Notes: generated from the letters alone by a model not told the origin. Numbered from the stretch's first letter, positions 23,030 through 35,845 are shown. The stretch is 64,000 bases of DNA from Paraescarpia echinospica (GCA_020002185.1 CM034535.1:64970757-65034756), one strand, 5' to 3'. Numbers and translations are program-made.

Positions 23030-23335
23030 TTACCGTTGTTCTTCTTCACGGCTTAGGTCCTGCACTGTTGCACTGTTCTTATTGTTGCCCTCCTCTGCTC
23101 CCATCAGCAGTCTCCCTCCGCTTTTCCACTCCTCCGTTTGTCTAAAATCCTTCTCCATGCGATCCTGTCTCATATGTGGTCTTCCCAATTTTCCGCTGCG
23201 TTGCTGTTTCTCCCGTCTGCTCATTTCCGTAGTCTGTCTGCACCCATTCTGATAAATGAAGCATGTTCTTGCATCGTTGTCAATGACTTGCACTCTTGGA
23301 GCAACCTTGATTACACCGGCGGCAATATGCAACAA
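23030..23335 (-). mobile_element. Possible RTE-type LINE tail, degenerate
   Basis: The minus-strand frame contains RREKQQRSGKLGRPHMRQD, resembling the basic RRGRPR-type region near the C-terminus of RTE reverse transcriptases, followed by Lys/Arg/Glu-rich residues. Part of the frame is low complexity, so this stays tentative. Confidence 0.35.
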
Positions 23336-23370
23336 TCTGCGGCCAACTCTACAAAAAACAATTTTAATTA

Positions 23371-23820
23371 ATTATCGTATTCGTATAATGATTATTCATG
23401 ATTCCTCACGTAAACTATTTTATATTAAATGATTTATTAAATTGTTTAATATTACTAATCATACATATATATATGCATCTATGTATATATATAAATATAT
23501 ATTTATTTATTAGCATTATTTTTATATAATTATTGTGTTAGATTGATTATTATTAATATTATGTAATTTTGATGAATAACTGCTAATTTATATATATTTA
23601 TTTACTTCTTTATTTATAAATTCTACATTATTCAGTATTTACTATTTGTTTATTTTATTTTATTCTGTACTATTAGTAGTTATTTTAAATTAATATACAT
23701 ATACATATTTATTGCAATTCTACCATTTTTATGTATTTTAATATGTTGTGAAGCGCCACGAACAATACTGGATATGGCGCTATACCAACTAAAATATATC
23801 ATTATTATCATTATTACAAC
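23371..23820 (+). repeat. AT-rich dispersed repeat, copy 1
   Basis: It ends GAAGCGCCACGAACAATACTG, then GGCGCTATACC and an ATTATT tail, like the 3' end of L2/CR1-mobilised SINEs. An inverted relative lies at about 63118-63500. Confidence 0.7.
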
Positions 23821-24028
23821 TATAAGGAATACCAAACATGTTGTGTAGATCCATGCACAGCTGGTCGTGGACATTGGTGGTCAGATTAATCCGATACTTA
23901 GCCTAGGGACTGGCATCGTCTGCTGAGCATTAGCTGTGGAGGTGATGCTGCCGGCGACAAATGTATAGGTCGTGCTAGATCCGTTTCAATAGCCGTGTCA
24001 TCTTAGTAATCTTCAAAATGAGGTTATA

Positions 24029-25330
24029 ATGGAAATGGTAGAAATCATTCGTGACTTCCCCGTTGACTGTGATAGCAAATTTGATTTCATCGGTTGCTTT
24101 GATGAAACCCGTCGTTCAGGTTTGAAGGTTGATATTGATAATGAAAAATTAAATGAAATTAAGTTTATTTGGTTACTCGGTTACAGTGATATTACAAGTA
24201 TGAACGTAAATATGGTTTCACCAAGTAACTCGGGAGATTCTCTAGAAACCCCTGGGTGCGTATCTCGAGAATCACCTATAATTATGTGTGAAGGAACAAG
24301 ACATTGAGAAAACAGAGGGACGGAGGAAAAGTGTTCGGCAGAGGAAAAGAAAACGGGCCAGTGGGGATAGATCAGCAGGTAGTCAGACTGTAGAGAACGA
24401 GGAGAGACACGACAGCGATACAGGTGGTGAAGAGGTAGATACCACAGAGGCAGTTGGTAAGATTGTGAGACAGAAGACTGATGGAAGAAGACAGAGTGTT
24501 CAGCAAAAAACAGAAAACATGACAGGCGTGAAGGTGACCATAGTGAAGGAGGTAGCCGGGGAAAAGGGACGGGAGAGGAGAGAAGAAAATGTGATGGGAG
24601 GAAAGAAGAAGGGACGAAAGGAAGTGAGAGTAAATGTGCTAGAAGAGAAGATGACAGGAGGAAAGGGGACAAGAGAAAACGCGACAGGAAAGAAGGGAAT
24701 GGAAGAGAATGTGACAGGAGAGAAGACGACAAGAGGAAAAGACAACAACCAGACATATGCAAACCGGAGGAGCTACTCCGAGGCAGTGATTGAGGGGGCA
24801 AGGAGAAAAGAGAGAGTGTTTATGGGCGATTCAATTCTGAGAAAAACAGACAAGACTATATGCGAGGGGAAGGACGTTGTTGTATGTCTACCGGGGCTAG
24901 GATAGAGCATGTGACCGAAAGGGTAGAGAAGGTATTGGGGCATGGCAAGGGAGGGTCTATACTAGTACACGTTGGGACAAACAATGCAGACAAGGAGGGA
25001 ACAACTGGGATAGTTCAGAAGTACAGACATCTAGTGAGGAAGCTAAAGAAGACAAGAGTGGAACAGGTTATTCTCTCAGGAATTTTGCCAGTAATGGGAG
25101 GAAGGGGGGCAAGATACAGAAACTGTAAGAGGATGGCGATCAACGCACTAGTTGAGCAGATGTGTGAGGAAGAGGGCGTGGGATTCATAGATTTATGGGG
25201 GTACTTTGTTGGGAGAGAAGATATGTACATGAGAGATGGCCTCCATCTAAGTGGAAAGGGGGCAGCAGTATTCTCAGAGAATCTGCTGCGATCTGTTGAC
25301 AGTGGGACAGGTTGCATCTATTTAAACTAA
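24029..25330 (+). pseudogene. LINE ORF1 with SGNH-esterase-like domain, frameshifted
   Basis: Frames 24029-24307, 24288-24905 and 24860-25330 appear to be one protein broken by shifts. The middle is Lys/Glu/Arg-rich with tandem TGEK/TGGK-like motifs, so it is basic and probably nucleic-acid binding. The C-terminal part has SGNH blocks: FMGDSILRK (block I serine), ILVHVGTNNA (block III) and MRDGLHLSGKG (Asp-x-x-His, block V). The domain is cut between blocks I and III by the loss of one G in the run at 24891-24896. ORF1 esterases occur in CR1-type LINEs; their role in retrotransposition is not settled. Confidence 0.8.
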
Positions 25331-28154
25331 ATTCGCAGGGGGGACTCGCAGAGAAGCCTGAAACTGGAGGCATAGATAAAGGCAGCAAAAATAATTCAGC
25401 AAAGAACAGTCTGGAAAACTGTTCTGAAGCTGGGTATAAATGTGTTTGTTTAAATGCAAGGAGTATAGTAAACAAAAGAAATGAACTAAACATTATGGTA
25501 GAAGATATTGACCCTCACATAATAGGTATAACCGAATCATGGGCAACCACCGATATATCAGATGCCGAATTGGGACTGACAGGATATGTAATGTTTAGGA
25601 AAGATAGAATAGGAAGAAGGGGAGGTGGAGTTATTTTATATATTAAAGAATCTATCCAGGCTTGTGAAATAAAATTAGACAGAGAAGCAGATTGTGAAGA
25701 AGCTGTTTGGTGTAACATAATTACAGGAAACTCGACGTTAACGGTTGGATTAGTTTATCGAAGTCCAAACATAAGCATAGAAGAGAATGAAAAAATACAA
25801 AACGCTATAAGGGAAGTGAGCAAACGGGACTGTGTTATTATGGGGGATTTTAACCATGGGCATATAAAATGGAAATATCTACAGAGTATGGGTAGTGAGG
25901 ACCACAAGTTTTTAGTTTTAGTACAAGATAGTTTCCTTTCTCAACCAACCAGGGGAGAGAATGTGTTAGACTTAGTTTTGTCCTCACAGAATGAATTAGT
26001 TGACAATGTTAAATTATGTGAGCCTCTGGAAAGTAGTGATCACAACCAGATACATTTTACCATCAAAGTAAAATCAGAAAGAAATAATAAAAAGCAGTTC
26101 AGGAGAAATTTCCACAAAGGAACATATAAGGAAATGAGGAAATATTTAGCAAAGATAGACTGGAATAATACACTGAAGAATAAGACAGCAACAGAATGCT
26201 GGAATATCTTAAAGAATGAAATAGAGTGCATCGTAGATAAATTTGTTCCCTTCAAAAAACAAGGGAAACGGACCAGAAAGAAATACTTATCGAAAGAAGC
26301 CATTAGAAAAATTAAGTATAAACAAATGATGTGGAAGTCATATAGACGTACTGGAAATGACGAAGACTACAACATTTATAAAGAAGCACTAAACCAAGCT
26401 ACAGCTGAAATTAGAAATTCAAAGAGAAGCTATGAACATAAATTAGCTTGTAATATAAAACATGACAGCAAGAGTTTTTATGCGTATGTTCGAAGCAAAC
26501 AGAAAGTTCAGGATAAGGTCGGTCCTCTAGAAGATAGTGCTGGAAATATAATATCAGAAGGATTCTTAATGGCAGAAGACCTGAATGAGTACTTTAGTTC
26601 AGTGTTTACCAGAGAAGACATTAGTTCACTGCCAGTACCAGAGGCTAAGTTCAAGGGGGCAGATTCAGACTATTTAGAACAATTAATTGTAACCCCGAAA
26701 TGGTAGCTAAGAAAATTAGGGCTATGAAGGAAAATAAATCACCTGGAGTGGATGGTATTCCACCCAAACTACTAGTGGAAATTGTAGAACAAATTAGCAT
26801 ACCGCTTGCAACAGTTTTCAACTTGTCATTAGAAGAGGGAGTGGTTCCTTTAGAATGGAAAGAAGCAAACATTATACCGTTATTTAAAAAAGGTTCGAGA
26901 AACAAGTCAAATAATTATAGACCAGTTAGTTTAACATCGGTGATTTGTAAATTATTAGAAAGACTAATTAAAGATCACATGGTGGATTTTCTTGTTAAAC
27001 ATAACTTGATAAACCCATCTCAACATGGGTTTCTAAAAGCGAGGTCATGCTTAACAAATATGTTATGTTTTTTGGAAGATATCACTAAGTGGGTAGATGA
27101 TGGATCACCAGTAGATATCATCTACTTAGATTTTCAAAAAGCTTTCGACAAAGTGCCACATCAGAGATTACTGCTTAAACTAAAGGCCCATGGCATAGGA
27201 AATGGTATAATTAACTGGATAGAAAAATGGCTGATTGACAGAAGACAACGGGTAGTTGTTGATGGGGAGGCTTCAAACTGGAAATCAGTTTTGAGTGGGG
27301 TTCCACAGGGATCAGTACTGGGACCTATATTATTCTTAATATATATAAACGATTTGGACGATGATATAGCTAGCAAGGTGTTGAAATTTGCAGATGATAC
27401 AAAAGTGTTTAGAAGGATTAAAAGTGATGGAGATAGACAGCATTTACAAGATGATCTTGACAGGTTGATCAAATGGTCTGAAAAGTGGCAAATGTTGTTC
27501 AATTTTGGGAAATGTAAATGCCTTCACACAGGACATGGGAACGAATATGTAGAATATACAATGGGGGGAACTGTACTAAGTACTACTGTAAAAGAAAAAG
27601 ACTTAGGGCTGACAATTAGTGCTGACATGAAGGTTTCAGAGCAGTGTGGAATTGCAGCTTCAAAGGGAAATCAAATCCTTGGATTGATTAGGCGAAATAT
27701 AGCATATAAAGAAAAAGAACTAATAATACCGCTGTACAAAACAATAGTTAGGCCTAATTTAGAATATTGTATACAAACGTGGAGGCCATACCGCAAGAAG
27801 GACATAGATATGCTAGAGAGAGTACAGAGGAGAGCGACTAAAATGATACAAAAACTGAGGGATCTTAGTTATGAAAAACGCCTAAAAGAATGTGGTTTAA
27901 CAACACTAGAGACCAGGAGATTGAGAGGAGATCAGATAGAAGTGTTTAAAATATTGAATGGTTATGAAAATATTGATAGAAATATGTTTTTTTCAGTTAA
28001 GAAAGGTAGAAAGACTAGAGGACATGAAGTTACATTAGTAAAGGAGCAGTGTAGATTAGACGTGAGAAAGTTCTCATTTTCACAAATGACTGTGAATGAA
28101 TGGAACAGATTATCTGATGATTGTGTGGGTGCTAGTAGTGTGAATATGTTTTAA
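25312..28154 (+). pseudogene. LINE ORF2: endonuclease and reverse transcriptase, one frameshift
   Basis: The first frame (25312-26706) holds an APE-type endonuclease: CLNARSIVNKRNEL near the start, GITESW, RGGGVILYI, MGDFNH and SSDHNQI. The second frame (26700-28154) holds the RT: SPGVDGIPPKLL, NYRPVSLTSV, YLDFQKAFDKVPH (motif A), SGVPQGSVLGPILFLIYIND (motif B) and KFADDTKVF (motif C). One base is missing in CCCCGAAATG at about 26692-26700; without that loss the frames would be continuous. The reading stops at TAA in ATGTTTTAAAAT; the old end was probably the TAG at 28194. Confidence 0.9.
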
Positions 28155-28243
28155 AATAAAATCGACACATACCTCAGAAGGGCTGGATATATGTAGATAA
28201 AAGGGTTGGACTCTCGATAAGCCAAAGGGCTTCCTTGTCCACC

Positions 28244-28273
28244 TGCCATCTAGAGTTAATTCTCTGGATGGCA
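28244..28273 (+). other. 3' UTR hairpin of the LINE
   Basis: TGCCATCTAGAG pairs with CTCTGGATGGCA (12 bp, one G-T pair) around a six-base loop. A diverged copy lies near 54690-54752. In this LINE group, 3' structures of this kind are candidate RT recognition sites. Confidence 0.75.
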
Positions 28274-28729
28274 ATCTTGTTAAATCTTGTTAAATTAGGT
28301 AATGTAATAAATGTAGATTGTTTTTAGATTTGACACAAAAAGAAAATGACAACAAGGCGACGCAATCCAAAATAAACTTGCACAATCTAACACCATGAGG
28401 CAAAGTGATAACTGAGTGGTATAATATGTGCACTGGAAAATACTTGTCAACTGAGCGTCAGAGAGAACACCATCGAACTGGAACCGTGTCATTACCATGC
28501 GCGGCCATCGTTCACGCTTGATTGATTCCATTTCTGTATCGATGAGTTGAGTCTTGCATGTTTACATTGATGGAGTACACCTAGATGACTTTCTTTACAG
28601 TAATTTGTGCCACGGACGCGGAGGGGTCTAAGACAGACGTAATGCCTTTAAAAACATTCCTTCAATAATTCCTTGGGCTTGGAGTTGAACTGTGCGAAAC
28701 TGTTGATACTGGCTAAACAAACATTTAAG

Positions 28730-28995
28730 TGTCATCCGATTCACTGTCGTCTCTACAATTATGGAATGTTGGAATGTTTTGCGCCGCTGTAACTTCAGCT
28801 TCTCTGCTGTATCGGCTGTGAACTCATGACACCCGAACACGGTTGGAACAGTGCTGTTGAAAGTTATATTTGTACGTCGCATCGCTGCTTTCAGTTAACT
28901 TTCTCCACCTTCTCTCTGCTGTCTCGGCTGAAATGATGACATCCAAAGACGGGGGAAGTGCTTTTGAATGATGTTACGCCGCCGCACCGCCTATT
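28730..28995 (-). repeat. Dimeric dispersed repeat, copy 1
   Basis: Read on the minus strand it contains two related units. Each has a GATGTCATCATTT- or GGTGTCATGAGTT-like segment, then CAGCCGAGACAGCAGAGA or AGCCGATACAGCAGAGAA, and CTGAAGTTACAGCGGCGC. The same dimer lies on the + strand at about 40235-40480. No coding capacity is seen. Confidence 0.75.
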
Positions 28996-29003
28996 ACTGA
29001 GAG

Positions 29004-29182
29004 GGGGGGACAGAAAACTATATGTCTGCCCTCCAACTGCACACAAGTTTCACATTCGACAAAAATGTACATTAATCGTCCCATAAAAGTTGTATTTCCA
29101 CCGCCATTGACGCTCGCCACAAAAACAAACATTCTCGCTCACATTTAATGGGGGGCAGACATATGGTTCTGCCCCCCTGAGA
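29004..29182. repeat. Inverted repeat ending in G/C runs
   Basis: ACTATATGTCTGCCC near 29020 is matched by GGGGCAGACATATGG near 29153 in reverse complement, about 120 bp apart. The outer ends are G- and C-runs. It may be the border of the neighbouring dispersed repeat. Confidence 0.5.
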
Positions 29183-31497
29183 AATTCCAGAAAGGGCAGG
29201 GGGGCTGTTTTTTTTTAGTTTTCTATGCTCTATTATTTCATTTGGAAATCAATTTAATTGATTGATTGATTGGTTGATTGACTGATTGACTGATTGATTG
29301 ATATTATGCTTTGGTCTCTGCAGTGTTGCAAGATTATACATGCCAGTTTATGCTTCTTGTAAGCGCACACTCGATTAAATTAAGCCTTTTCGAGGTAACC
29401 ATGGACGGATTGTTACGCCCACACCGAGAGGGCACGAACGTTCTCCACAGTATTGCGTCAAAGTGTCCCACCCGCGGGGCGGTTGTCGCAGTGAAGTAAG
29501 CGCCGTCTGTCATGCACGTCATTAATTGTCACGCAATGGGACCATCTATGTCAAGATATAACAACGAATCGCGATTCGTTAAATGTGGGTGAATATACGG
29601 ACGGACAGAAGGGTGGACGATCGGAACACGATCTAAAGGAGTTGTATTTGGTTATGATATCCTTTTTATTAATTGTATAGATCGATGCCATCAGTTATGA
29701 TTATGACGACGGGTATAGGAATATAATACGATTGTTTGCACAGTTCATCATAATGATTAATCACGTGTAGATCCCAGGCCAACACAGCGCCGAACAACCA
29801 TGTTAAAGTCTTCTTCCAATATACGCCTAGCCTCAACATGCTGAGGATACATGCGGTGTGTGGCATGGCAGGCGAACAGGAGTAGTGTTTTTGTTTTTAG
29901 AATGCAATATATAAGAACACAATTATTGTGTAAATAAACAGAAATACGTGCAGAAGAACTAGCTAACGTCTAAAATATGGGGTAGTGCAAAGTAAGCCGC
30001 TAAAAAACTTGTAATTAGGCCTGGTAATTAAAGCGCATTATTGTCAACAAAAACGTTATTCACTGCAAGGCAATGATGAGCTGTCTCGGCACGACGACTG
30101 CCGTTGTATGTTCGGTTTCCTGCTTCCGCTCTGCAGTCCTGTTCAGGCAGATCTCAATAGACGCTAGCCTGTATTGTTTCGGCTGGGGCCCCTCACAAAG
30201 CAAGGCGTCGATTGTGACACCTAGTGATTGCAATAGAGTATACATAATTAGAGTATAGTAGGCCCACTGTACGTAACGGGGCGTTGGGAGAGGCGACGCT
30301 CAGGAGTGACAACACTATCAGTGTCACGTTACCTCGTTTTTCACACGCTAGGCGTTCAGTGCATTTAGTTTTAGGGGGCGCACTCCAAGAAACGTGCGCT
30401 GCCAACTGATAGGCAGAGTGCACTTTGCTCGACCCCTTAAATCCTTACCGGCAAACACATTCACGGACAGTTATTCATCGCGGGAGTTTGTTTAAAATAA
30501 AATTGTCCAAACTATTCGAATTTTCATTTCTTTTAGCGAATAACTGTCCGGTGCGCAATTGTCCGGTGATCGATCGAAGCAACTGTCCAGGTGCGTTCCT
30601 TTACCATCAACACGGTTAACTTGCTGTGTGACATTATTTGGCAGAGTCATTCTTTTTATGCTCTTTGAAGAAAAGAAAATTGAGTATTCTGGTGCACTAT
30701 ATTTCACATGCTTGGACACGTCTCTCTAATGCAAAAGTCAAGGTTTGGCATATTTAGGAGAGAATGGAAACTGGAGGACCCGGAAACAACAAGAACTCAC
30801 GCTGTAGAGCATATGCTTGACTGGAAAGGGTGTTTTCGCTTTTCCAGATGACTGCCAGTGCATCTGAATGAATCACAAGCGAGGGGCCCTTAGGCTGTGA
30901 TTCATTTGTTCGTTAACTCGGGAATACTTGTTTAGATAGACGAGCAGACTGTTGCATGTTATGGCAAATTACAATATGTATTTTTTGGATTTGGGTGTGA
31001 TTAATAGGCACAACGCCTAAAATGAAAAACAAGTCTAAAGGTTAAACAACTCGTAAACGTGCCTTTTCCTTCTCTTTTTTTTTATAGCAAAACGTATACG
31101 TTCTTTTTATTTCTCTTTCTTTCATTTTTCCCCCTATGTACGAGGTACGTACCTACCATATTCCACCATATTATACTGTATATTTCCTAAATGTGTATAT
31201 GTTATTCTATCCTTTCTAGACGCCTAGTCTTCAAATTTAACGGAACAGCTTTTCATGAAAAGTAGCCATCGTTCAACAATGCCAACGTTTGGGTAAGACA
31301 TGCCTCCGAAACCGACGTAGTGCAGAGCGCACGCACCATACACTTCGTTCAACTGTAACAGATTAACGCACGGTGACGTACAGTTAGGAACATTATGACG
31401 CACAGTGCAAGACGCTGTGACATGACAATGAACAATGTGCGGCATTTGTTTGTTGTCTGCTGTGACGATTCACTGTTTCGGTACGTAAAGGTACATT
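29183..31497. other. Intergenic, nothing recognised
   Basis: Holds a TTGA/CTGA tetranucleotide tract at about 29255-29303. The remaining 2 kb shows only short frames without motifs. Confidence 0.5.
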
Positions 31498-31770
31498 TAA
31501 AAATAAGTTCTTATATAGCGTAGGATACAGTCCTTGGGACAACTGAAACCGCTTTACACTTTATTCCCTGGCAGACCTGTTCAATCAAATACCACCTCGA
31601 CTTATCTGGGAAACATTCAGCCACTCTGCAATTAATGCGCGAAGATCATTCGTACACAAATATCCATCCAGTACTGGTACTAATCGACGTTCTCACTTCT
31701 ACAACTCACCCGCTCACTCACTCATGTCAGTCACTAGGTTCGAATTCTGTTGGCTACAGCCATTCTTCAC
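31498..31770 (-). mobile_element. SINE copy 2
   Basis: Minus-strand copy of the family at 35.4 kb. It ends TATATAAGAACTTATTTTTA at 31498 and contains GAACAGGTCTGCCAGGGA and TTCGCGCATTAATTGCAG. The head still shows a B-box-like GAATTCGAACC on the minus strand, in altered order. Confidence 0.75.
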
Positions 31771-33185
31771 CAGATGTCTCTGCCCCAATGGACGTTCTTA
31801 GTTACCCTGTTCCAGCCCCACATATTCCTTCAGTGAGTACAACATTTACACTTGTTTTCCATGGGTTGGCTGCCACATGATGGTCTTTGGTTCCCTTTCA
31901 ACTTCATGTCATGTCTACAGCAATGTCCGGCAAATCTCAGCCCTCTTTCTTGGATGTTCTGGGTAGAGCTGGTCATATGTCTTGTTGTAATGTTATGGTT
32001 TTAATATTATACGTCAGATTCGTTAATGCCACTTTGGAAAATGCCCACTGCCCCAAATACGTAAAATGCAAGACGGGTTCAGACAACCGTTTAGGGATCC
32101 GTTTATGTACATTTACCAAGCGCGACTTTGGTCCACTTCCATTACACAGGGAGTACGTGTATCCCCCAGAGGTGGCGATAGACATAAAATCCAGCTGCGA
32201 CGTTGTCTATTGCCTATGATAAAGACCTAACGTCATAGCGTTGAATTTATTATAACGGTGTGTAGGCTCTATCGCGCTAGCAGTTTGCTCCCGGCCAATG
32301 TCAAATGGTTGTTTGTTTGCATAATATGTGGCGACTGTGAACTAAACACCCATGGCAATCACGGCTACAGACTAAAAGCAGACGGCAGTTGAACCACATC
32401 GATCGATGTCGTAAAGCGATTGACGGTAGTCGTGCTTTGCAAATACGATTTTGTTCTTCAAATGCTACGTTTACGTCTGCGGGCTAATTGTTAGATGGAT
32501 AAAGACATCTGTCCGTGAATACTCCTTTGTTGTGTAATACGTTCGTATCAAATTACGACACTCATTTCTGTAAAGTAACTTAAGTAAACACAATGACAGC
32601 ATTGGTAATAAATTAATTAAATTGAAGTATGGGTCTAGTCGCATTGCAATTGACAACAACAACCTTTGACATACTTTTGTTTCAGTGGGTAATACATTGT
32701 TAACTGACAACGTTGTTGATATAACTGCACAGACGGACATACGGGTGGACGAACGGATAAACAGAGAGACGGACAGACCGATTGGACGAACTGCCTAGTA
32801 TCACGGGAATCCCCCCTATAACAGCCGTTTTATGTTGGCCGATGTCTGACACGGCGGAGTCACTCAGGCGTAACGACCCTGCGTAAATCAAGAAAAACTG
32901 TTGGATATGATACGTCCGTCACGGCCGGTGGAGACGTAAACGCAGTACGTGTACATACGACACTGGCTAACGTGGCGCTTACTGGTTGACGAGTGCTAGA
33001 AGACGTCGCATCTGCAACGTGTCCACTAGCGTACGCAAACAACGCGCATTAATCAACACAGATTCACCTTTAGTTCTCATCGCCGCGATATTGAAATATA
33101 GCGTGGCCTTGGCCCACCGGGGGCTGGGGTGGTCAACGGCATGTCCACGTCAATCTATCAAAGCTCATGAGGTGTGTTTATCTGT
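31771..33185. other. Intergenic, nothing recognised
   Basis: A CAGAGGTGGCGATAG segment near 32168 resembles a CTCF core. Short open frames, the longest 110 codons at 31887, have no recognisable domain. Confidence 0.5.
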
Positions 33186-33357
33186 CTACCTGTAGACAGG
33201 TGGACAGGTGGACAGGTAGATATATGAACATGTAGTCATAAGGATAGATATATTGGTAGACATGTCGTGGACAGGTGGACAGGTGGACAGGTGAACAGGT
33301 AGACGGTTAGACAGGTAGAAAGGTGAACAGGTGGACAGGTAGACAGGTGAACAAGTA
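33186..33357. repeat. GGTGGACA-type minisatellite
   Basis: About 170 bp of imperfect 8-10 bp units such as AGGTGGACAGGTAGACAGGT, interrupted around 33220-33265. Confidence 0.9.
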
Positions 33358-35340
33358 CTAGTCCGCATGATCATTTATAATAGTTATGTTATTATATAGG
33401 TAACTCTTGATTTCATTTGACCTCGGTCCTTTAATCATTATTTAGCTCACTTTCCCGGCCAGCAAGTTGTTCTCTGGGCCGTCCTTGCAGCGTACCCACA
33501 ACGTACAACATGATATTTATTCGGCTACATATTTGCATCGCCCAATATTAATAACAATATACCTATAAGATAACTTCTTTTCTCCTAGAAAATTAGAAAC
33601 CAAGCCCAGAAGCACATCACAACAAAAGGGGTGATCAATCTGAACATCAATAAACGGTACTAAAATTGATGGATGGATATGCTAGAGAGCTAAGGTGGAT
33701 AATCAAGGTTATAAAAACTAAAGGTTATAACAATATCATATACCAAACAGGTTATTTGTGAGACAGGTAACCATTATATTTATTGTTTTCCTCCTTGTCA
33801 CCTGCTGTACAGGGATGAGAGTCAGCTAGAGTGTATTGTCGAACCACTCTCTGTGTTCTTTTTTTCCATATTTTATAATTAACCATAGCCCGCTTTCTCC
33901 ATCTTTCATCCTCCCCGATTTTCTCATATCCCTACTCGCGCAATCCTCCTATCTCAACTGTGGCTTAATTACTTATGGTGTACAATTACAAAGTATATGA
34001 TAATTAGTCAATATTTGCTATATATCTAGCACCACCACTGTGACCCCCGGTGTTGACCGCCACATAGTTAATCGCCTGGTCCGACAGCAATACAATGTGC
34101 ATATTTATAGTTCGTCTATTCACCCCAACTTTAATGGTTATTTCCACCGCAATGGCATGCTGGCGAAACTGGACGTTGACCACGTTGTCGTTTGGCGGAC
34201 TGCCCCGCCTCACAGAGCGAGTTGTATCGACATCAATGGACACGCCACAGTGAACGCGTTGTCCTTAATGTCCTGTATGCCGCCCAGTGATGTTGATAGG
34301 GTGGTTTTAGGTTAGGTTGAAAAGGAACGTCTTCGTTTGAAGGCCTGGGTGTGTTTTGCGAGACGAATAGTTTAGTATTTTCTAGTGGGTGACGACGTTC
34401 GGCTGACACAAACTATTTGGTTTGCGCTGATTGAATGTAATAACATACAATGAGGAACAGTAATTCGTAAACGTATGCTATCCTATAAAATTGGGTTATG
34501 ACATTGGTGAAAATGGGTTTAACGTCCAACCGTACAGTGGTCAATGCATTTTCTCTCTCACTGCGAAACGTTATGTGTCATACACTTTACAGCTTTGTCT
34601 GCGCGCGTTTTTAAAATACCTATTGGAACCACTCAACTAGTAGGCTCACCAAACAGACTGAAGTTTGACCCGTTGTGTGCACAGAGCCTCCGTTCGTTAG
34701 AGAAGAGCTAAAATGTCAGACCGTCCCAACTCGGAGGCGTGAGTAGGTCCGAACACTTGAAAGGACGGTGTCGAAAGCTGGTGCAAGAGGTGTGAAAGTT
34801 GGCTTGGGTCAACAGTCTTTCAGATTAAGTATTTCTTTGAGCGTCGGTTATATTCCGTCGGTGTAGTTATTGGGTGTGGTAGTTGTGGGGTGTGACTCCA
34901 GGGTGTTATTGTCATTTATATATAATTATAATTTGCCGTCACGCTTATGTTGACACCAAGTCAAGTGTTTTTTTTTAATTTCAATCTGAGATATTAACTC
35001 TGTCAATAGTGTATGTATCCTGCTAAAGACGTGTCCAGACCACTTCAATGTTGAACTATTTGACACGATCTAAATTGTCTGGCCAACACACCATCGCTGG
35101 AAACATGTATAAAGAGTGAACCATATAATGAGACGCAGATGAACATGATACTAGGACACGTGTGCGAAATATTCCACCCCCAAGAAAATATGTGTTCTTA
35201 TAGCTCAGTATCCAGCTATTGTGACTGTTCAAAGCGCTACACAAATAGCATTGAACTGGACAGCTGATGGTAGGAGGCACAGTCTTCCTAAAGAAATGCG
35301 GAGTAGGGTCGCAGAAAACGATACGTAAGAATACAGCCCG
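33358..35340. other. Intergenic, nothing recognised
   Basis: AT-rich at 33.5-34.0 kb. Overlapping frames on both strands at 34004-34315 show no family motif. Confidence 0.5.
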
Positions 35341-35364
35341 ACACTGTGATACGATCACCACGCA

Positions 35365-35720
35365 TTAGTGTAGCGCCGTGGTGCTCTGGCTACAGCTTCG
35401 GACTCTCAACCGAGAGAACCCGGGTTCGAATCCTGTGCTGCGGTGTCGAACCTTGGGTAAGTTCGTTCACTATACGTTGCTCCAGTTCACTCAGCTGTAT
35501 AAATGAATACCTGGCTATAGACAGTGGTGGATATTTGTGTACGAATAGTCTTCGCGCATTAATTGCAGCGTGGCTGGATGCTTCCCAGAGAAGTCGAAAT
35601 GGTGTTCAATTGAACAGGTCTGCCAGGGAGTAAAGTGTAAAAGCGCTTTGATCAGTCCTGAGGACTGGATACTGCGGTATATAAGAACTTACCTTTACGC
35701 AGATTCCAGAATGCAAACCA
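35365..35720 (+). mobile_element. SINE copy 3, best preserved, with 24-bp target duplication
   Basis: A tRNA-derived head (about 35372-35445) has an A-box-like start, and a B box in GGGTTCGAATCC. The body runs through TGAATACCTGGCTATAGACA and GAACAGGTCTGCCAGGGAGT to TATATAAGAACTTACC. It is flanked by a perfect 24-bp direct repeat, 35341-35364 and 35721-35744 (ACACTGTGATACGATCACCA and four more bases). The copy looks relatively recent. Confidence 0.9.
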
Positions 35721-35845
35721 ACACTGTGATACGATCACCACGCAGGTTGCAGAATGCATACCAACAGCAGTGTCGCTCTCTCTCGTCGAAGTCTTATGTG
35801 CCTTCTAAGGTACGAAGATGAATGGGTGAGAGTCACGAAGGATTT

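Larger units (their letters stand above)
24020..28312 (+). mobile_element. CR1-like non-LTR retrotransposon (LINE), nearly full length
   Basis: A two-ORF LINE of about 4.3 kb. ORF1 ends in an SGNH-esterase-like domain; ORF2 has an APE-type endonuclease and a reverse transcriptase with FADD. The 3' UTR has a 12-bp-stem hairpin at 28244-28273 and ends with repeats of AATCTTGTTA. Coding breaks are few: one-base losses at G runs near 24893 and 26694, a possible shift near 24285, and a stop at 28152 that cuts about 14 codons. The 5' end is uncertain. Esterase ORF1 plus EN-RT points to the CR1/L2 group. Confidence 0.9.

Noticed and set aside
24181..24801. 206-codon minus-strand frame rich in Ser, Pro and Phe
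   Set aside because: It is antisense to the Lys/Glu-rich LINE ORF1; the composition is the mirror of AGA/GAG codons.
35372..35445. tRNA gene
   Set aside because: Has A- and B-box-like sequence but poor stems, and it is continuous with a SINE body found at three other places. It is a tRNA-derived SINE head.
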